Shown here one piece after another: positions 45,546-57,000 of a stretch of 64,000 nt of DNA; position 1 is the first letter of the stretch; each line of letters starts with the position of its first letter. This stretch comes from Kingdonia uniflora (Eukaryota > Streptophyta > Magnoliopsida > Ranunculales > Circaeasteraceae). The notes beneath the pieces were generated by a model. That model searched no databases and was not told the origin of the DNA. It was given only the letters and a program-made list of their open reading frames with translations. The stretch lies in NCBI GenBank assembly GCA_014058105.1, contig JACGCM010002684.1:186001-250000 (forward strand). The letters are read 5' to 3'. Position numbers and translations under genes: made by a program.

Positions 45546-46245
45546 AAAGTTTGGAATGACCGAGTTTGTGAACCCGAAGGACCATGATAAGCCAGTTCAA
45601 GAGGTTAGTTCTTTGTTGGAGCAATTGCCAGTTATTTTAAACCTTCTAATGTATAAGGTACAGAGACCAGAGACTTGTATTTGATACTTGATTTGAACAC
45701 AGGTGTTTGTAGAGATGACGAACGGAGTGGATAGTAGTATTGAATGTATAGGAAGCACCACTGCAATGATATATGCCTTTGAATGTGTTCATGATGTAAA
45801 TTTTCTAAAACTATCTCTTACTCATCTTAATATTGCATCTCAAACCAATGTTAATGCTAATTTGTAATGTTAAATTCGATATGCCTCTCCTTATGCAGGG
45901 TTGGGGTGTTGTTATACTGGTCAGTGTACCAAACAAAGATGATGCCTTTAAGACACTCCCGATAAATCTACTTAACGTAAGGACACTCGAAGGTACCTTT
46001 TTTAGAAACTACAAGCCGCATTCAGATATCCTTATGGTTGTAGAGAAATACATAAAAGGGGTAAGCAAATTTTCTAGAACAAAAAAAACATTTTCCATCT
46101 TCCAATAAAACTGTATTTGTTTTAATCGTTGCAGGAGCTTTAATTGGAAAAGTTATTTACTCATGCAGTCCCATAAATCAACAAAACGTCCGAACTCATG
46201 CTTAAAGGAGAAGGTATTCGATGCATCATTCACATAGACAAATAA
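45546..46245 (+). pseudogene. Captured ADH1-type alcohol dehydrogenase fragment (four exons)
   Basis: The last part of a classical plant ADH1 with introns: about 45546-45603 (KKFGMTEFVNPKDHDKPVQE), 45703-45795 ([20 protein letters not shown] ... ECVHD), 45899-46060 (GWGVVILVSVPNKDDAFKT ... RTLEGTFFRNYKPHSDI) and 46135-46245 (EL*LEKLFTHAVP*INKTSE ... GEGIRCIIHIDK, stop TAA). The C-terminal exon has two stops and a lost Gly is visible in the second exon (NGVD for NGGVD). It is a different ADH from the one at 43315-44685, and both share strand, so H1 acquired two ADH-family pieces. Confidence 0.88.
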
Positions 46246-47733
46246 AAACAGACGAATAAGAAGACTAAAGAGATATTTTAGTCGTGTTTTTAACTTGGAT
46301 AAGCATTATGTTTATTGTTATGATATTTTGGTTGAATTTCATATATGCGTATTGTATTCCTCTCTTTGTTATGCGATGTTTGTACAATGGGAATAAAATA
46401 TCACATGTTTTTGAATGTTTAGTTATCCTTCATCGTATACTATGTTCATAAGAAAAAACTCTATTTTGAGGTATAACGTATATATGATGAAAATGTTTAT
46501 GAACTATCACATATATTTAGTCAGCCCTATGTTTAGTGTTAAATGCAAAAACTTTGATAGTTGTGGAAGCTGATTGATAGACAACTACAGGTTGAGTTTG
46601 AGCTGGCTGTAGTGAAACAATTATCCTATTATTAACAATTTCTTGGATCAAATAGAAGATTGCTTCTAATCATGATTTTTTCCCTTTTGTTGTATTGTTG
46701 TAGAACTGGTGATATTCATAAAGACTATTCAAGAGAGAGAGAGAGAGAAAGTAATTTTTAATGAAGTTTACAAGAAACAGAAACCAGGTGAATGCTCCTT
46801 AAACATCAGAAACTAATATTTTTCTCCTTCTTGTTAGGTATCTAATTCGTTCCTATTTTTTCTCCTAGGTTTGTGATTTCACATTTTTGTATGTAGTAAC
46901 AATAAAATTTGAGTGAGGGTGATAATGTTTATTTTTATAAGGGTGACAATGTGCTTCTATATATGTATATGGCTATGACTCAGTTGTTTTGAAATAGTTT
47001 GTAGGAAAGGAAAGATAAGAGATATTGGGTCTGAATAGGAGACGGTTGTTATTGTGGGTGTAGATATTTCAATTTGTGTATCCTTGACTTAAACTCGATG
47101 TGCAATTTTGTCTATTGAAGTTTTAGGTGTTTCAATCAAGTAAGAACAATCATTATTATGAATGTTTATTATGCAATGATTGTCTTGTGACACAGTTCAG
47201 TTTTGCAATTAGCCTAAACATTTATTAGTAACATTTCATTTTTATGCGTTTTTCAATCTTTAACTGAAATGGTGGAGTGCCAACTAATCTTAAAAATATG
47301 ATAGCATTTGTGCCTTTTGATTTACAAGAGCTACACAAATCATTCCACGAGATTGATTAGGTCTGAACTAAAGGGGTTATGAACTTATGGTAAAACAATG
47401 TGTTTAGCCTCTGGGGTTGGACTAATATAGCAAACTTATATTTTATTTTTAATATATTTATATGATTTTATTTATTAGTGAATTTATGTTATTGCAATTG
47501 TATATGTAAGAGTTACATTGTTGGAATTGTCTATGTAATGGTTAGTATAAATTGAGTTAGGGTAAAATGTCTTTATGCCAAAAATCTCTTTGATGGGATT
47601 GTATAAGATTGTATGCAACATTGAAGATAACAAGTAATAATTCAAATCCCAAACTTGCAACGAAAATATTTTATGCATAATACCAAACTCAATTTAGATG
47701 CTTGATAGGTTAGCATTTTACAAATAATTGTAG

Positions 47734-47764
47734 GCACACGCGATAGTGTGTGCCCGACTGCTAG
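47734..47764 (+). repeat. Helitron H1 3' terminus: hairpin plus CTAG
   Basis: GCACACGCGATAGTGTGTGC can fold into a six-base-pair stem; CCGACTG and the terminal CTAG follow, then T of the target. Confidence 0.75.
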
Positions 47765-48137
47765 TTCACTATAATAGAAATTTTATATTTTTTTGGTTTG
47801 AACCCCTAAGAAGGAATTCCTGGCTCCACCCCTTGCTCATGTCGCTCGATTAGAATAGAATTGTTTACTTAAAAGAAACCACCAATGGCTGATGATATCT
47901 AGACCGGGAATACTCGTCTGGGGCGCACCAACCTTGACGCAAGGTAGTGTTGTGACAGACATTTGGACATGAATCACTGTGTATAGGTACCGTTAATTAG
48001 ACTCAAGTTTTTTGCTCAGAAGATGCAACATAAATAGGGGGAAATTGGGTACCATTTCTCTAAGATCCTAAACGATTTTGCAGCTCTCTTTGGCCCTTAT
48101 GCAATTCTCGTTTACTTGCCACAAACTGGGACATATA
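47765..48137. other. Spacer between Helitrons H1 and H2
   Basis: 373 bp with no ORF of note. It lies between the CTAG|T of H1 and the A|TC of H2. Confidence 0.5.
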
Positions 48138-48711
48138 TCTATAATACTAAATGAATAACTATGCCACGAGAATCAATCTCGGCTGTTTGATCACCCTACC
48201 TTTCTTATGTACCAAATCCCATCCAAAATAGCATCTCAATCGTAATTACGTGATGAAAGAAGGGGTATAAATGGAAGTCCAGCGCACAACTTTTCGTAAA
48301 TACAAATTTAGGGGTATTTTGGGAAGCATAAATACAAAATCAGGGTCATTTATGTAAATCTTCCTATAACATTTCATCCCTCCCAAACACACCAAACTCC
48401 TCTCTCCTCTCTTCTCTCTTCCAAAGCAAACCCACCAAACTCCTCTCTTCCAAACCCAAACAAAATCTTTTTGACATCACCCCCAATTTCTTCAAAGTTT
48501 ACTCCACCCCTATTTCTCAAACCCTAGCTTGTAGTGGATTGCTGAATTCGAGAACATCACAATTTTTTTGGGAACTGTTTCTTATGCTTGATTGGAGAGT
48601 TATAGTGGTGAGTAATGTTCAAATCTATGGCATTCACAGATTAAGAGATTATTGGTAAAAAAAAAAATTTCCAAATGTTTTTGTAAGACGAAATTCATTA
48701 CATAATGCAGA

Positions 48712-48884
48712 TGAAGAAAAAGATACAAAGAAGAACCAAAAACAGAAACAAGAAGAATGGTAAAAGATTTCTTGTTTCACACTTCCATGTTGATTACACA
48801 TCTAGCACATATATATTATTCTAGAATCATGTTAAGCCATACATGCTTAATTATAGGAACAACCATACATTCTGTAATCCTGCA
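48712..48884 (-). repeat. Copia-2 3' LTR (left on the plus strand)
   Basis: 173 bp, TG...CA ends, adjacent to the purine tract complement ATACTCCCCCTC at 48885-48896. Confidence 0.9.
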
Positions 48885-48889
48885 ATACT

Positions 48890-50314
48890 CCCCCTCAAGC
48901 TGGATCAAGAGGATTGATTGAGCCAAGCTTGGAAAGAATACGATGGAAATGATCAGACGACAAGGCCTCTGTGAAAATATTTGCAAGTTGGTCATGGCTA
49001 CGAGTGTAATGAGTAACAATGGCACGAGTCTGAACATGTTGCCGAATATAATGGCAATCAACTTCAATATGTTTAGTCCGTTCATGAAAAACCGGATTAG
49101 AGGCAATATGCATAGCCGCTTGATTGTCACAACAAAGTATCATAGATTGAGAATGAGGGATAACTAAACCGGCCAGGAGGACTTTTAACCACATGAGTTC
49201 GGAAGCTGTAGAAGCCATTGCACGATACTCTGCTTCGGCACTAGAACGTGCTACAACCGCTTATTTCTTACTTTTCCAAGAAACCAACTTACCGCCGACA
49301 AAGATACAATAACCCGTAGTTGACTTTCGATCAAGTTGGTTCCCGGCCCAATCCGCATCTGTATATCCAAGGATTTGAGAATGACCATTAGCCTTCATTA
49401 GTATTCCACGACCAACTATTTTTTTTTAGATAACGAAGGATCCTCTGAACAATATGCATATGAGCCATGGTGGGAGAATGCATAAATTCACTAACAATGC
49501 TAACTGCATGGCTAATATTAGGCCGTGTAATTGTTAGATATATAAGTTTACCTACCAACCTTTGATAATCCTGAATAGAGGCAAGAGCTTTACCATGTCT
49601 ATCAAGCTGCATTTTGCTATCCAATGGTATTCGTGCGGGTTTACAATCCAACATGTCAGCGTCACGCAATAAATCTATCACATACTTGCGTTGATTCAAA
49701 AAGAGACCTTTAGAGGAGGTACCCATTTCAATGCCCAGGAAGTATTTAAGTGCACCAAGATCCTTAATGGCAAACTTTTGTTGAAGAACAACCTTAAGTT
49801 TACGTATGGCAACATCATCATCACCGGTAACGATTAAGTCGTCAACATAAATCAGAACAATCAATCGCTTACCCGAGTGGTTATGAACAAATAATGAGTG
49901 ATCAACATTGCTTCTCCTGAACCCAAGTTCTTCAAGCACCGTACTTAATTTTGCATACCATGCACGTGGAGATTGCTTCAGACCGTAAATAAATTTGTGC
50001 AATCGACACACTAATCTAGGATCATTACTTTGCGGATGACCAAGTGGAAGTTTCATATATACTTCTTCTTCAAGCTCGCCATGCAAGAACGTATTTTTAA
50101 CATCCATTTGTGAAAGAGACCAACCATGATTGATACCAACTGAAATCAAAGTTTGGACAGTTGACATTTTTGATACGGGGGAAAATGTCTCTTTGTAGTC
50201 GACTCCATATGTTTGAGTAAACCCTTGAGCAACTAGCCGAATTAACATCAGAAGAGGATGACAAAACAGTAAAAATTTCCATTCCGGATGTAACTGTTTT
50301 GACCATTTAGACAA
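48890..50314 (-). pseudogene. Copia-2 RT and RNase H remnant
   Basis: From about 50314 the frame reads RLVAQGFTQTYGVDYKETFSP, then SQMDVKNTFLHGELEEEVYM, IYGLKQSPRAWY and LIYVDDLIVTGDD, the full copia RT core with catalytic VDD. A slip in an A-run near 49420 (YLKKNS) ends this frame. RNase H continues in another frame through WAGNQLDRKSTTGYC, with a TAA in place of Gln (KK*AVVARSS) near 49262, to the C-terminal stop at 48895. The RT core is unusually well preserved for a deleted element. Confidence 0.9.
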
Positions 50315-50357
50315 AATAGAAACAAGAAGAATTAATTGGAGACCTGCTCTGACACCA

Positions 50358-50530
50358 TGAAGAAAAAGATACAGAGAAGAACCAAAAATATAAACAAGAA
50401 GAATGGTAAAATATTTCTTGTTTCACACTTCCATGTTGATTACACATCTAGCGCATATATATTATTCTAGAATCATGCTAAGCCATACATGCTTAATTAT
50501 AGGAACAACTATACATCCTGCAATCCTGCA
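50358..50530 (-). repeat. Copia-2 5' LTR (right on the plus strand)
   Basis: 173 bp, starting TGAAGAAAAAGATAC next to the primer-site complement and ending CAATCCTGCA. Confidence 0.9.
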
Positions 50531-50587
50531 ATGACTAAGCCATACATGCTTAATTATAGGAACAACCATACATTCTGCAATCTTGCA
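50531..50587 (-). repeat. Third partial copy of the Copia-2 LTR end
   Basis: After ATGA, the LTR end sequence from CTAAGCCATACATGCTT to the final TTGCA is repeated directly behind the 5' LTR. It is closer to the left LTR in places (AACAACCATACATTC). It suggests unequal recombination or a nested LTR remnant. Confidence 0.85.
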
Positions 50588-52825
50588 ATATTAGAACTTT
50601 ACTTTGAAATGGTTTCTCTCCCAGACCCAATGGGTTTCATGTATGTTATTTAGATACCCTTTTATATGATTAAGATACCATTTTAACTAAAACCATGTTT
50701 TGTGTATGTTTTTGTCTCTGTTATTATGTATTCTTATCTGTATAGTGTGATTAAGTGTAGATATGTGTATTTAGTTGATTAAGGATGATTTTTTAAATTG
50801 TATTTGAGGATAAAGTACAAGGTTTTGAGTGGTGAATTAGGAAAAAGGAGGAGCTTTTATGTTGTTTAGGGGCGATATAATGTTGGAGATATGGCTGGGA
50901 ATGATTGAAGAAAGGGTGTTTCGGAGATGTTTTGTGAAATTCAAGCCCTGCATGGCCATGCACTCCATGATGAATTGGAGACTCGGAGGAATATGATGAG
51001 GAAAATCTCTTGTTGCAGGATTTGGGACATGGTGGATTGGTTGCATGTTTTTCATGATAAAAAACTTGATGGTCGTGAGCATGGAGTGGGAATCGGAGTC
51101 CCAAGCCCTTGCATTCCTTCATATAGTTGCTTATTTAGCACATGTTTGGCCTCTGTTCACTTAATCTTATGATTCTCATCTCTTTTATCGCAATTCAAAT
51201 TTCATTTCTTGTTTTTACGCGAGTTGAAGACAAAAAGGCCATTGTTTTTTTTTGCCTATAAAATGAGCTTATTGTTGCTGGATGGAGAAAACAGCATTTG
51301 ATGCTAGCAAAGATGGGATATGGAGATGTAATACAATAGTGCTTAAAACTATTTTTTCTAGGAGGCTGCTTGCTATATATAATGGCAAAACACTGGCAGA
51401 GGAATGCATCAAGGACAGGAACACACGTAGCTTGATTTTGTGTTGAGGATCTCATGGGCTATATATGTAATTTTTACTTTTTATTTCAGTAATGTACTTT
51501 TTTGTATGGTAACTTCGTATCTATTAGTGGCCAACGGTATAGAACTTTTTGTGTCTTCAGTTTTTTAGTTGTTATCAGTTGTGTCAAATTTCTTTACTAG
51601 GTACTGATTTGAGCCATAATTTTTTATCACAGATCTTTTATTTGTCTTCTTTGATTCTGCAAAAATGATTTTAAGTGGTATCTTGCATTATAAAGCGCAT
51701 AATGTATCATCATTGCATTTCTATAAGTTCACTTGCTTTATTTTCTGATGAAATTTCTTTAGATATTACTTGCTATATGGTTTTTAGATAAGAAAAGATG
51801 ATAGAAAAGGCGTAACATAGAGAAGGAAGTCGGAAGTACTCGATCGAGTTGTCAGTCAAGAGTACAAGAGCAATTGATCTTAGAGTTGCATTGGGGGTTA
51901 GTCCAAGTCTCTAAGTATGTCTTCGATGCAGTTTTTTTTGCGATTGATACATAAGAGATATTATGTATCAAATGGAGATACATGTAATAGCTGTATTGGA
52001 GGTACGGGTTCTAATGTATGTACTGGATGTACCTCTTAGAATTTCATTGTTTATTGCATTGGATATTGATATGTATATTTTCATTGTAGATGTTCTCAGT
52101 ATTGCTTATGTTCTCGTGAGGCTTGATGTTCTATTATAACCTTAACTCTTAAAAGTTCTTGCATCTCCGCTACCTCATTTCCCTTTAGTGTAATATATAT
52201 TTTCACAGAAGTTGTGTACGATATCAAGACGCCGATGCAGAAGTGCAAGGGCATATAGAGCTAAATTAACTCTATTGGCACACGATGAACACTTGATGCT
52301 TTTATTGTAATTTTCCGCTCCATCGACATTCATCCAAACCAAATCGGTGAAGGTGTTTTTAAGACCAGATACTATTCAGTAGTCTTTATCTCATGTTGAT
52401 CTTTAATTGACTTCCAACCAATCTAGATGATTTAGGTTTAGTTCCAATAGAATAAATCTGCACTTACTTGGTTAATCCATCTTCAAAACTCTTAGTTAAG
52501 AGCATTATATTGTTGCCATTCCCCCTCTTTGTGTATCAAGCTTAGAAAATTGAAGGGATTATATTTTACTTTTGTTTGTCCCTTACCTCTCACACATATA
52601 CCTCTTACGCTGCTTCCCTCCGCCAACGGTGCTCTATTGGAAATGTTTGGTCTGGTTTTTCTTACATTTCCTTTATCACTAAATTCTTAAACCAAATCCC
52701 TCTTTTCATTGATGTGATACTTTCCACTAACCATGAGCTTATTTTTTGAAGTTCTTTTTCATACACATTTGCTGGATTGCAGTTGTCAGTTAACTAATTA
52801 TAATACTCTGTGTTGATGTATACAG

Positions 52826-52962
52826 GCCGACAACGTCGTGACGAGTACACAAAGGAAAGGTTGGATGCAATATTGAACTGCGCCCATGCTTGCCCCAATG
52901 GATTGAACCTTGGAAAACAGATAGCTACCATGAAGAGGCTCGAGACCTCTAAGGTGCTTTAA
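52826..52962 (+). pseudogene. Captured last exon of an unidentified gene in H2
   Basis: Behind an acceptor GTATACAG the frame reads RQRRDEYTKERLDAILNCAH, then ACPNGLNLGKQIATMKRLET and ends SKVL-TAA at 52960-52962. The 45 residues are free of stops and look like real protein sequence. I do not recognise the parent gene. The upstream exons are not visible in the rest of H2, so this is a fragment, as in H1. Confidence 0.45.
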
Positions 52963-53604
52963 GCTCCAAAAGAAAAATGATTGAGTGTGGTAGAAGATTA
53001 ATAGGTTGTAGTTTAAAAAGATTCTATTAAATGAAAGTTAAGTTTTTTTTTTTGTATTGTGACATGGATTGAAGTCCAGACACATTGTTTTCGATAAGTG
53101 CTCATAGAACTTCTCAAGGTCTGGAGATTGAGGTCTTATGATACTCACATATTGTATGCTTTCTTCTTTTCAATTCTTCGATAAGCACGTGATAAATTTC
53201 ACCTCATTGAAGCCAGAATCTCTCAGCTCAAACCTGGGGACGCTGTTTACTTTTGTTTTATGTTAGCATGTTAATGTATGATCTAACAGGCTTTGAATTG
53301 TTGATTAACACTTCATATTGCTTGCAACATTCTAATGGCTTGAGCTACATGGTAGCATCTCCAAATGACCTTAGTATTCTTAACAAATTAATCTACCATT
53401 GCATCATAATCAATACCCACCCACAGTAACAGTGCTCTTTAAACATGTTTCATGACTAGGTTCATTGCAATCAAGTACAGGAAAGTAATAGTTTCAAGCA
53501 TAGAACTGTAAGATCGCCATACCTAATTCATAACTATAGTTTCATTACAATGTTGACATAACAATGAAGACTAACATGCTATTGTAGGCACGCGCGACTG
53601 CTAG

Positions 53605-54080
53605 TATATATATATATATTTTAACTCCAGTTGATTACAGTATTGATTTCGGCAGCTGATGGAAGCAAAACTAGGGTACACTGATTCAGTGTCAGTTGGC
53701 GGTTGCGTAAAGCAACTTTAGCAGGAAGTTTAAATACAGAGAGAAAAACTCAGGACAGTACAGATATTCGCAGAACAGAGGACATCTTTACTCGTGTAAC
53801 AAATTAATACAGGCTTTATTCTATCATGGGGTTAAACATATACCCATGCTAATTGCTACAATTTCTAATTTACATGGAGGAATTTTGTAGTTGTGTTCAG
53901 ATAAGTGAAAAAATAATAACAATAGTACGATAATAATAATGATACACTCAACTTAACTGAACAGTGTAACTCCATTCTGCCATGCTTAGATCAAAGAATG
54001 TTTGGTTTAGAACGGAGCTGAAAAAAGTATCTTAAATCACGGCAGAATGAAACCCGAGAAAATCAAACTTTCATCTTTGT
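53605..54080. other. Spacer and likely 3' UTR of the PHL homologue
   Basis: AT-rich, between the H2 3' end (target ATAT repeats at 53605-53619) and the PHL stop codon. AATAATA stretches on both strands near 53910-53940 could serve as polyadenylation signals for the minus-strand gene. Confidence 0.4.
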
Positions 54081-57000
54081 TCAGATTTTGTTACTAAGAG
54101 AATTGCTTTTATTCACACCTTGCAACTCCATTGGAGAGCTCGTGATACTACCGACTGAACCAACGGTCTGGGAGCTCAACTGTGGGCTAGCTGGACCAGC
54201 TACTGTATTTAGTGGGAGCAATGCACCGGAACTCAACTGAGGACTCATGGGAGTATGTTGGCTCATTTGCTGCGGTGGGCTAAAATGTTGGGACTGTTGA
54301 TTTACTTGCTGCGAAACTGAAATGGATGGCGGGGACCCCACTTGGGAAGGTGAAAGAACAGATTGTAAAGGAGAAGTAATATGTTGTTGTTGCTGCAACT
54401 GTTGTTGCTGCTGCAGAAGTTGTTGTTGCTGCTGCTGTAATTGTTGATGTTGCTGATTCATAAAGTAATTTGTCCCTGGAATCATCTTCGGGGGACCCAT
54501 TGATGCCATTGTTGCCCTTTGTAACTGGCTAATGCTAGCTCGATTTAGGTTCTGACCCAACATTGAGAGGCCTGTGGAGCCAGGGAGAATCTGTCCGGTT
54601 CCCGACATCCCAGGGCTTCCCAACATGCCTGCTCGGCTTTGAACCATCCTCAGCTTCGATGCCATGGCTGCAGCTTGAAGTTGAGGTAAAGTTCCTGAAC
54701 GGAGTTGTTGATTAGGTGTATTTGTCAAGTTGGATGCTTGAGACATATTTAATTGATTCTGACCACCCATGCCGGATATAGCCCCCATTGGAGCTCCTCT
54801 AACACCACCCATTCCTAGTACATTCCCTAATCCACCAAGGCCAACCATGTTGTTCCCCATACCCATCATCATTTTCCTTTGCATTTGTTGTTGTTGTTGT
54901 TGTTGTTGTTGCTGCTGCTGATGTTGTTGTTGTAGCAACTGAAGTTGCAGATGAGAAGGTTTGCTCATCATATGATTGCCCAATTGTGCATTTGAGTTCT
55001 GTCCAAGAGAATTTAGCTGAGAGATTGGATTTTGCAGAATCATAGATGACCTCTGGTTGTGGGCATGTTGTGGCTGAACCAAGGAGTGCTGATTTTGTTG
55101 CTGCTGAAATGGTTGCTGAGACTCCACTAATCCCTGAGATATTTGCATTCCCTGGTTGTTACCAGAAGGTAACACTCGTGTGCTAGGTAGATGATTATGG
55201 GTCGGGTTCATAGATGAATTCCCACTAATAGTAGGTGTTGCCACTTGACTGATTGGCTGACCAGGGCCAATTTCAGGGTATTGCTGTATCTCAGCTTTAA
55301 CACCATTCGAAAGAATTCCTGAACTGTCAGTAAATTGACTACTATAGGGAGCATTTAAGGTTGGTTTGAGTTGGATTTGATCCCTGAGTAAGTCATATCC
55401 ATCATGTGTCATCTAGATGAGCAAATGCCATGTTAAGTCAGGATTAAATGCAGACTACAACTTGATTAACATTCAAGAAACCAAATTGAGAAAACTTACA
55501 AGTCTAACAAATGCTGAAGCAAGCAAATCCGCAGAGTGCTGATTTTGAGTAAGGTAAAAAGAGAACAATTAGATTGAAAATAAAATAAAATGCAATCCTC
55601 TTAAGGCATGAAAAAATTTAACCTCTAAGCTGCCTAGTTACTAGGTTTTTCTAACCAAACAATGAGCTGTATCATCAATCTATTTATCAAATTAAAGTTC
55701 GGTGTCACTTTGAGACGCAAAAAACAAATATTCGTGTGTTGTCATTGCTTACTGACCTCAAGAAATAAAAATTGAATTTATTATGTGATCTCTCGATTAT
55801 GGTTTCCCACAAGACAATAGTTTTCACAGATCTTCAAATATCCCTGCTGCTTATAAATATCAGTGTGCAATGATCAACAGAATGGCAAAACTAGTGATTA
55901 GGGGTCATTGGCTTAACTAATCTGGAAGGCTAAGATGAGTTGGCAGTAGGATTGACCACCAAAAAGATGGGAACTTACCGTATTGGGCAAAGTGGGCAAA
56001 TGATCCTCTGCATCCAAATATTCACTATCATCTATGTCTCCATACTGCATTGCTACTGTGCCGTCATTTTGCTTCTCTGACATGATTAATTGATCCCGTG
56101 CATTTGAAATATAAGAAACATTATGATTTCCTGAAAGAACAATTAAAAGATTCAGTCGAGGAAACGAATCATTAGACAGATAAATCAAGGAGAAAACATA
56201 GGTGTCCTTGGCACATCAAACCTTGTAATCTATGATCTGGCCGCAAAAATGTTAGTGCTCGTGTTTTGCAAATATTCATGCTCCCGCCTTTGATTAACTT
56301 CGACAATTTCCACATATAGGATGGAGGCTGTTCATTATTGTTTGATGCTGGATTTTTTTCGTTGAAATCCTCAGTAAGGGATGATGTATTGGAGAGGTAG
56401 AATGAAATCTCTTGCGTTGAATACAGCTTTGGTTTTCCTACAGGGTGGTTATCTACCTTATTCTTTTTGCGGTTGAGTTGGTACCTTTAGAAAACCGATT
56501 ATAAATGTGCTATTAGAATATGAGAGTTATGGGAGAGCAATCTTCTCAAAAAATAATGATTCAGTTAGCAAGAAGAGAAAAGAAAAAATGACCGATACAA
56601 TACCTTGAACTGAGCACTTCAATCTTTGAAAACCTTTCGATAATGGCTTGATCAGCCAAAGGCGGGGTACCAATTGAGGGGCTGTGTGCATTCAGCGGAA
56701 CACTCGTATTACTGACACTAGTAGGAGATGCAATTCCACTCATGGCAGGGGCTTTTGGAAGGGAATTTGCCCTCCGTTTAATGGCCATTGGAGACTGATG
56801 CTGACGTTGCATAGAATCACTTGGACTGGAAGTCACGGATGGGGTCCCACCTGCAGTTACACCTAAAATGCCAGTTGTCTTCTCCTTCTGTGATGACCCA
56901 AATGCAGAGTTAGTCGGAACAGCACCGAACTGGGGTCCAAATGAACAACTTGAAAATTCCCCGGACTTTGATGATACTGGAGATTGCATCACGGCAGAAA

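Larger units (their letters stand above)
25683..47764 (+). mobile_element. Helitron H1 with captured gene fragments, split by a MULE
   Basis: The 5' end TCTATCTCACTAAAGGAA (25683) follows an A. The 3' end CTGCTAG (to 47764) precedes a T, as expected for AT-target Helitron insertion without target duplication. Just inside the 3' end is a hairpin, GCACACGCGATAGTGTGTGC at 47734-47753, 11 bases before the terminus. The 5' end aligns with that of H2 at 48138 (TCTATAATACTAAATGAA) and on through GAATAACTAT...GAGAATCAATCTC. Without the MULE it is about 6.7 kb. No Rep/helicase domain is visible, so it is non-autonomous. It carries ADH-like, hemerythrin-like and ADH1-like exons with introns, typical Helitron cargo. 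41285-43300 and 46260-47720 hold no identifiable gene. Confidence 0.75.
48712..50530 (-). mobile_element. Copia-2: internally deleted copia element
   Basis: Two 173-bp LTRs (48712-48884, 50358-50530) differ at about 9 positions (5%). On the minus strand a primer site TGGTGTCAGAGC (complement of 50346-50357) adjoins the right LTR and a purine tract GAGGGGGAGTAT precedes the left one. Between them only RT and RNase H remain; gag, protease and integrase are deleted, leaving 1.8 kb in place of about 4.5-5 kb. Five-base flanks do not match (GCAGA against ATGAC), so the right end has been rearranged. Confidence 0.9.
48138..53604 (+). mobile_element. Helitron H2 with a captured exon and a nested copia
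   Basis: The 5' end TCTATAATACTAAATGAA follows an A at 48137. The 3' end GGCACGCGCGACTGCTAG stops at 53604 before a T. Both ends resemble those of H1 (3' context TTGTAGGCAC...CGACTGCTAG), so they are the same family. About 250 bp at the 5' end align with H1, without the MULE. No Rep/helicase is present. Removing the copia insertion leaves about 3.6 kb. 50590-52820 holds only short frames I cannot assign (for example 50927-51172 on plus and 50793-51122 on minus). One clear captured exon lies at 52826-52962. Confidence 0.72.

Noticed and set aside
50793..51172. Overlapping ORFs on both strands in H2
   Set aside because: His/Ser/Pro-rich or unspecific translations, no family recognised, and no way to choose a strand.
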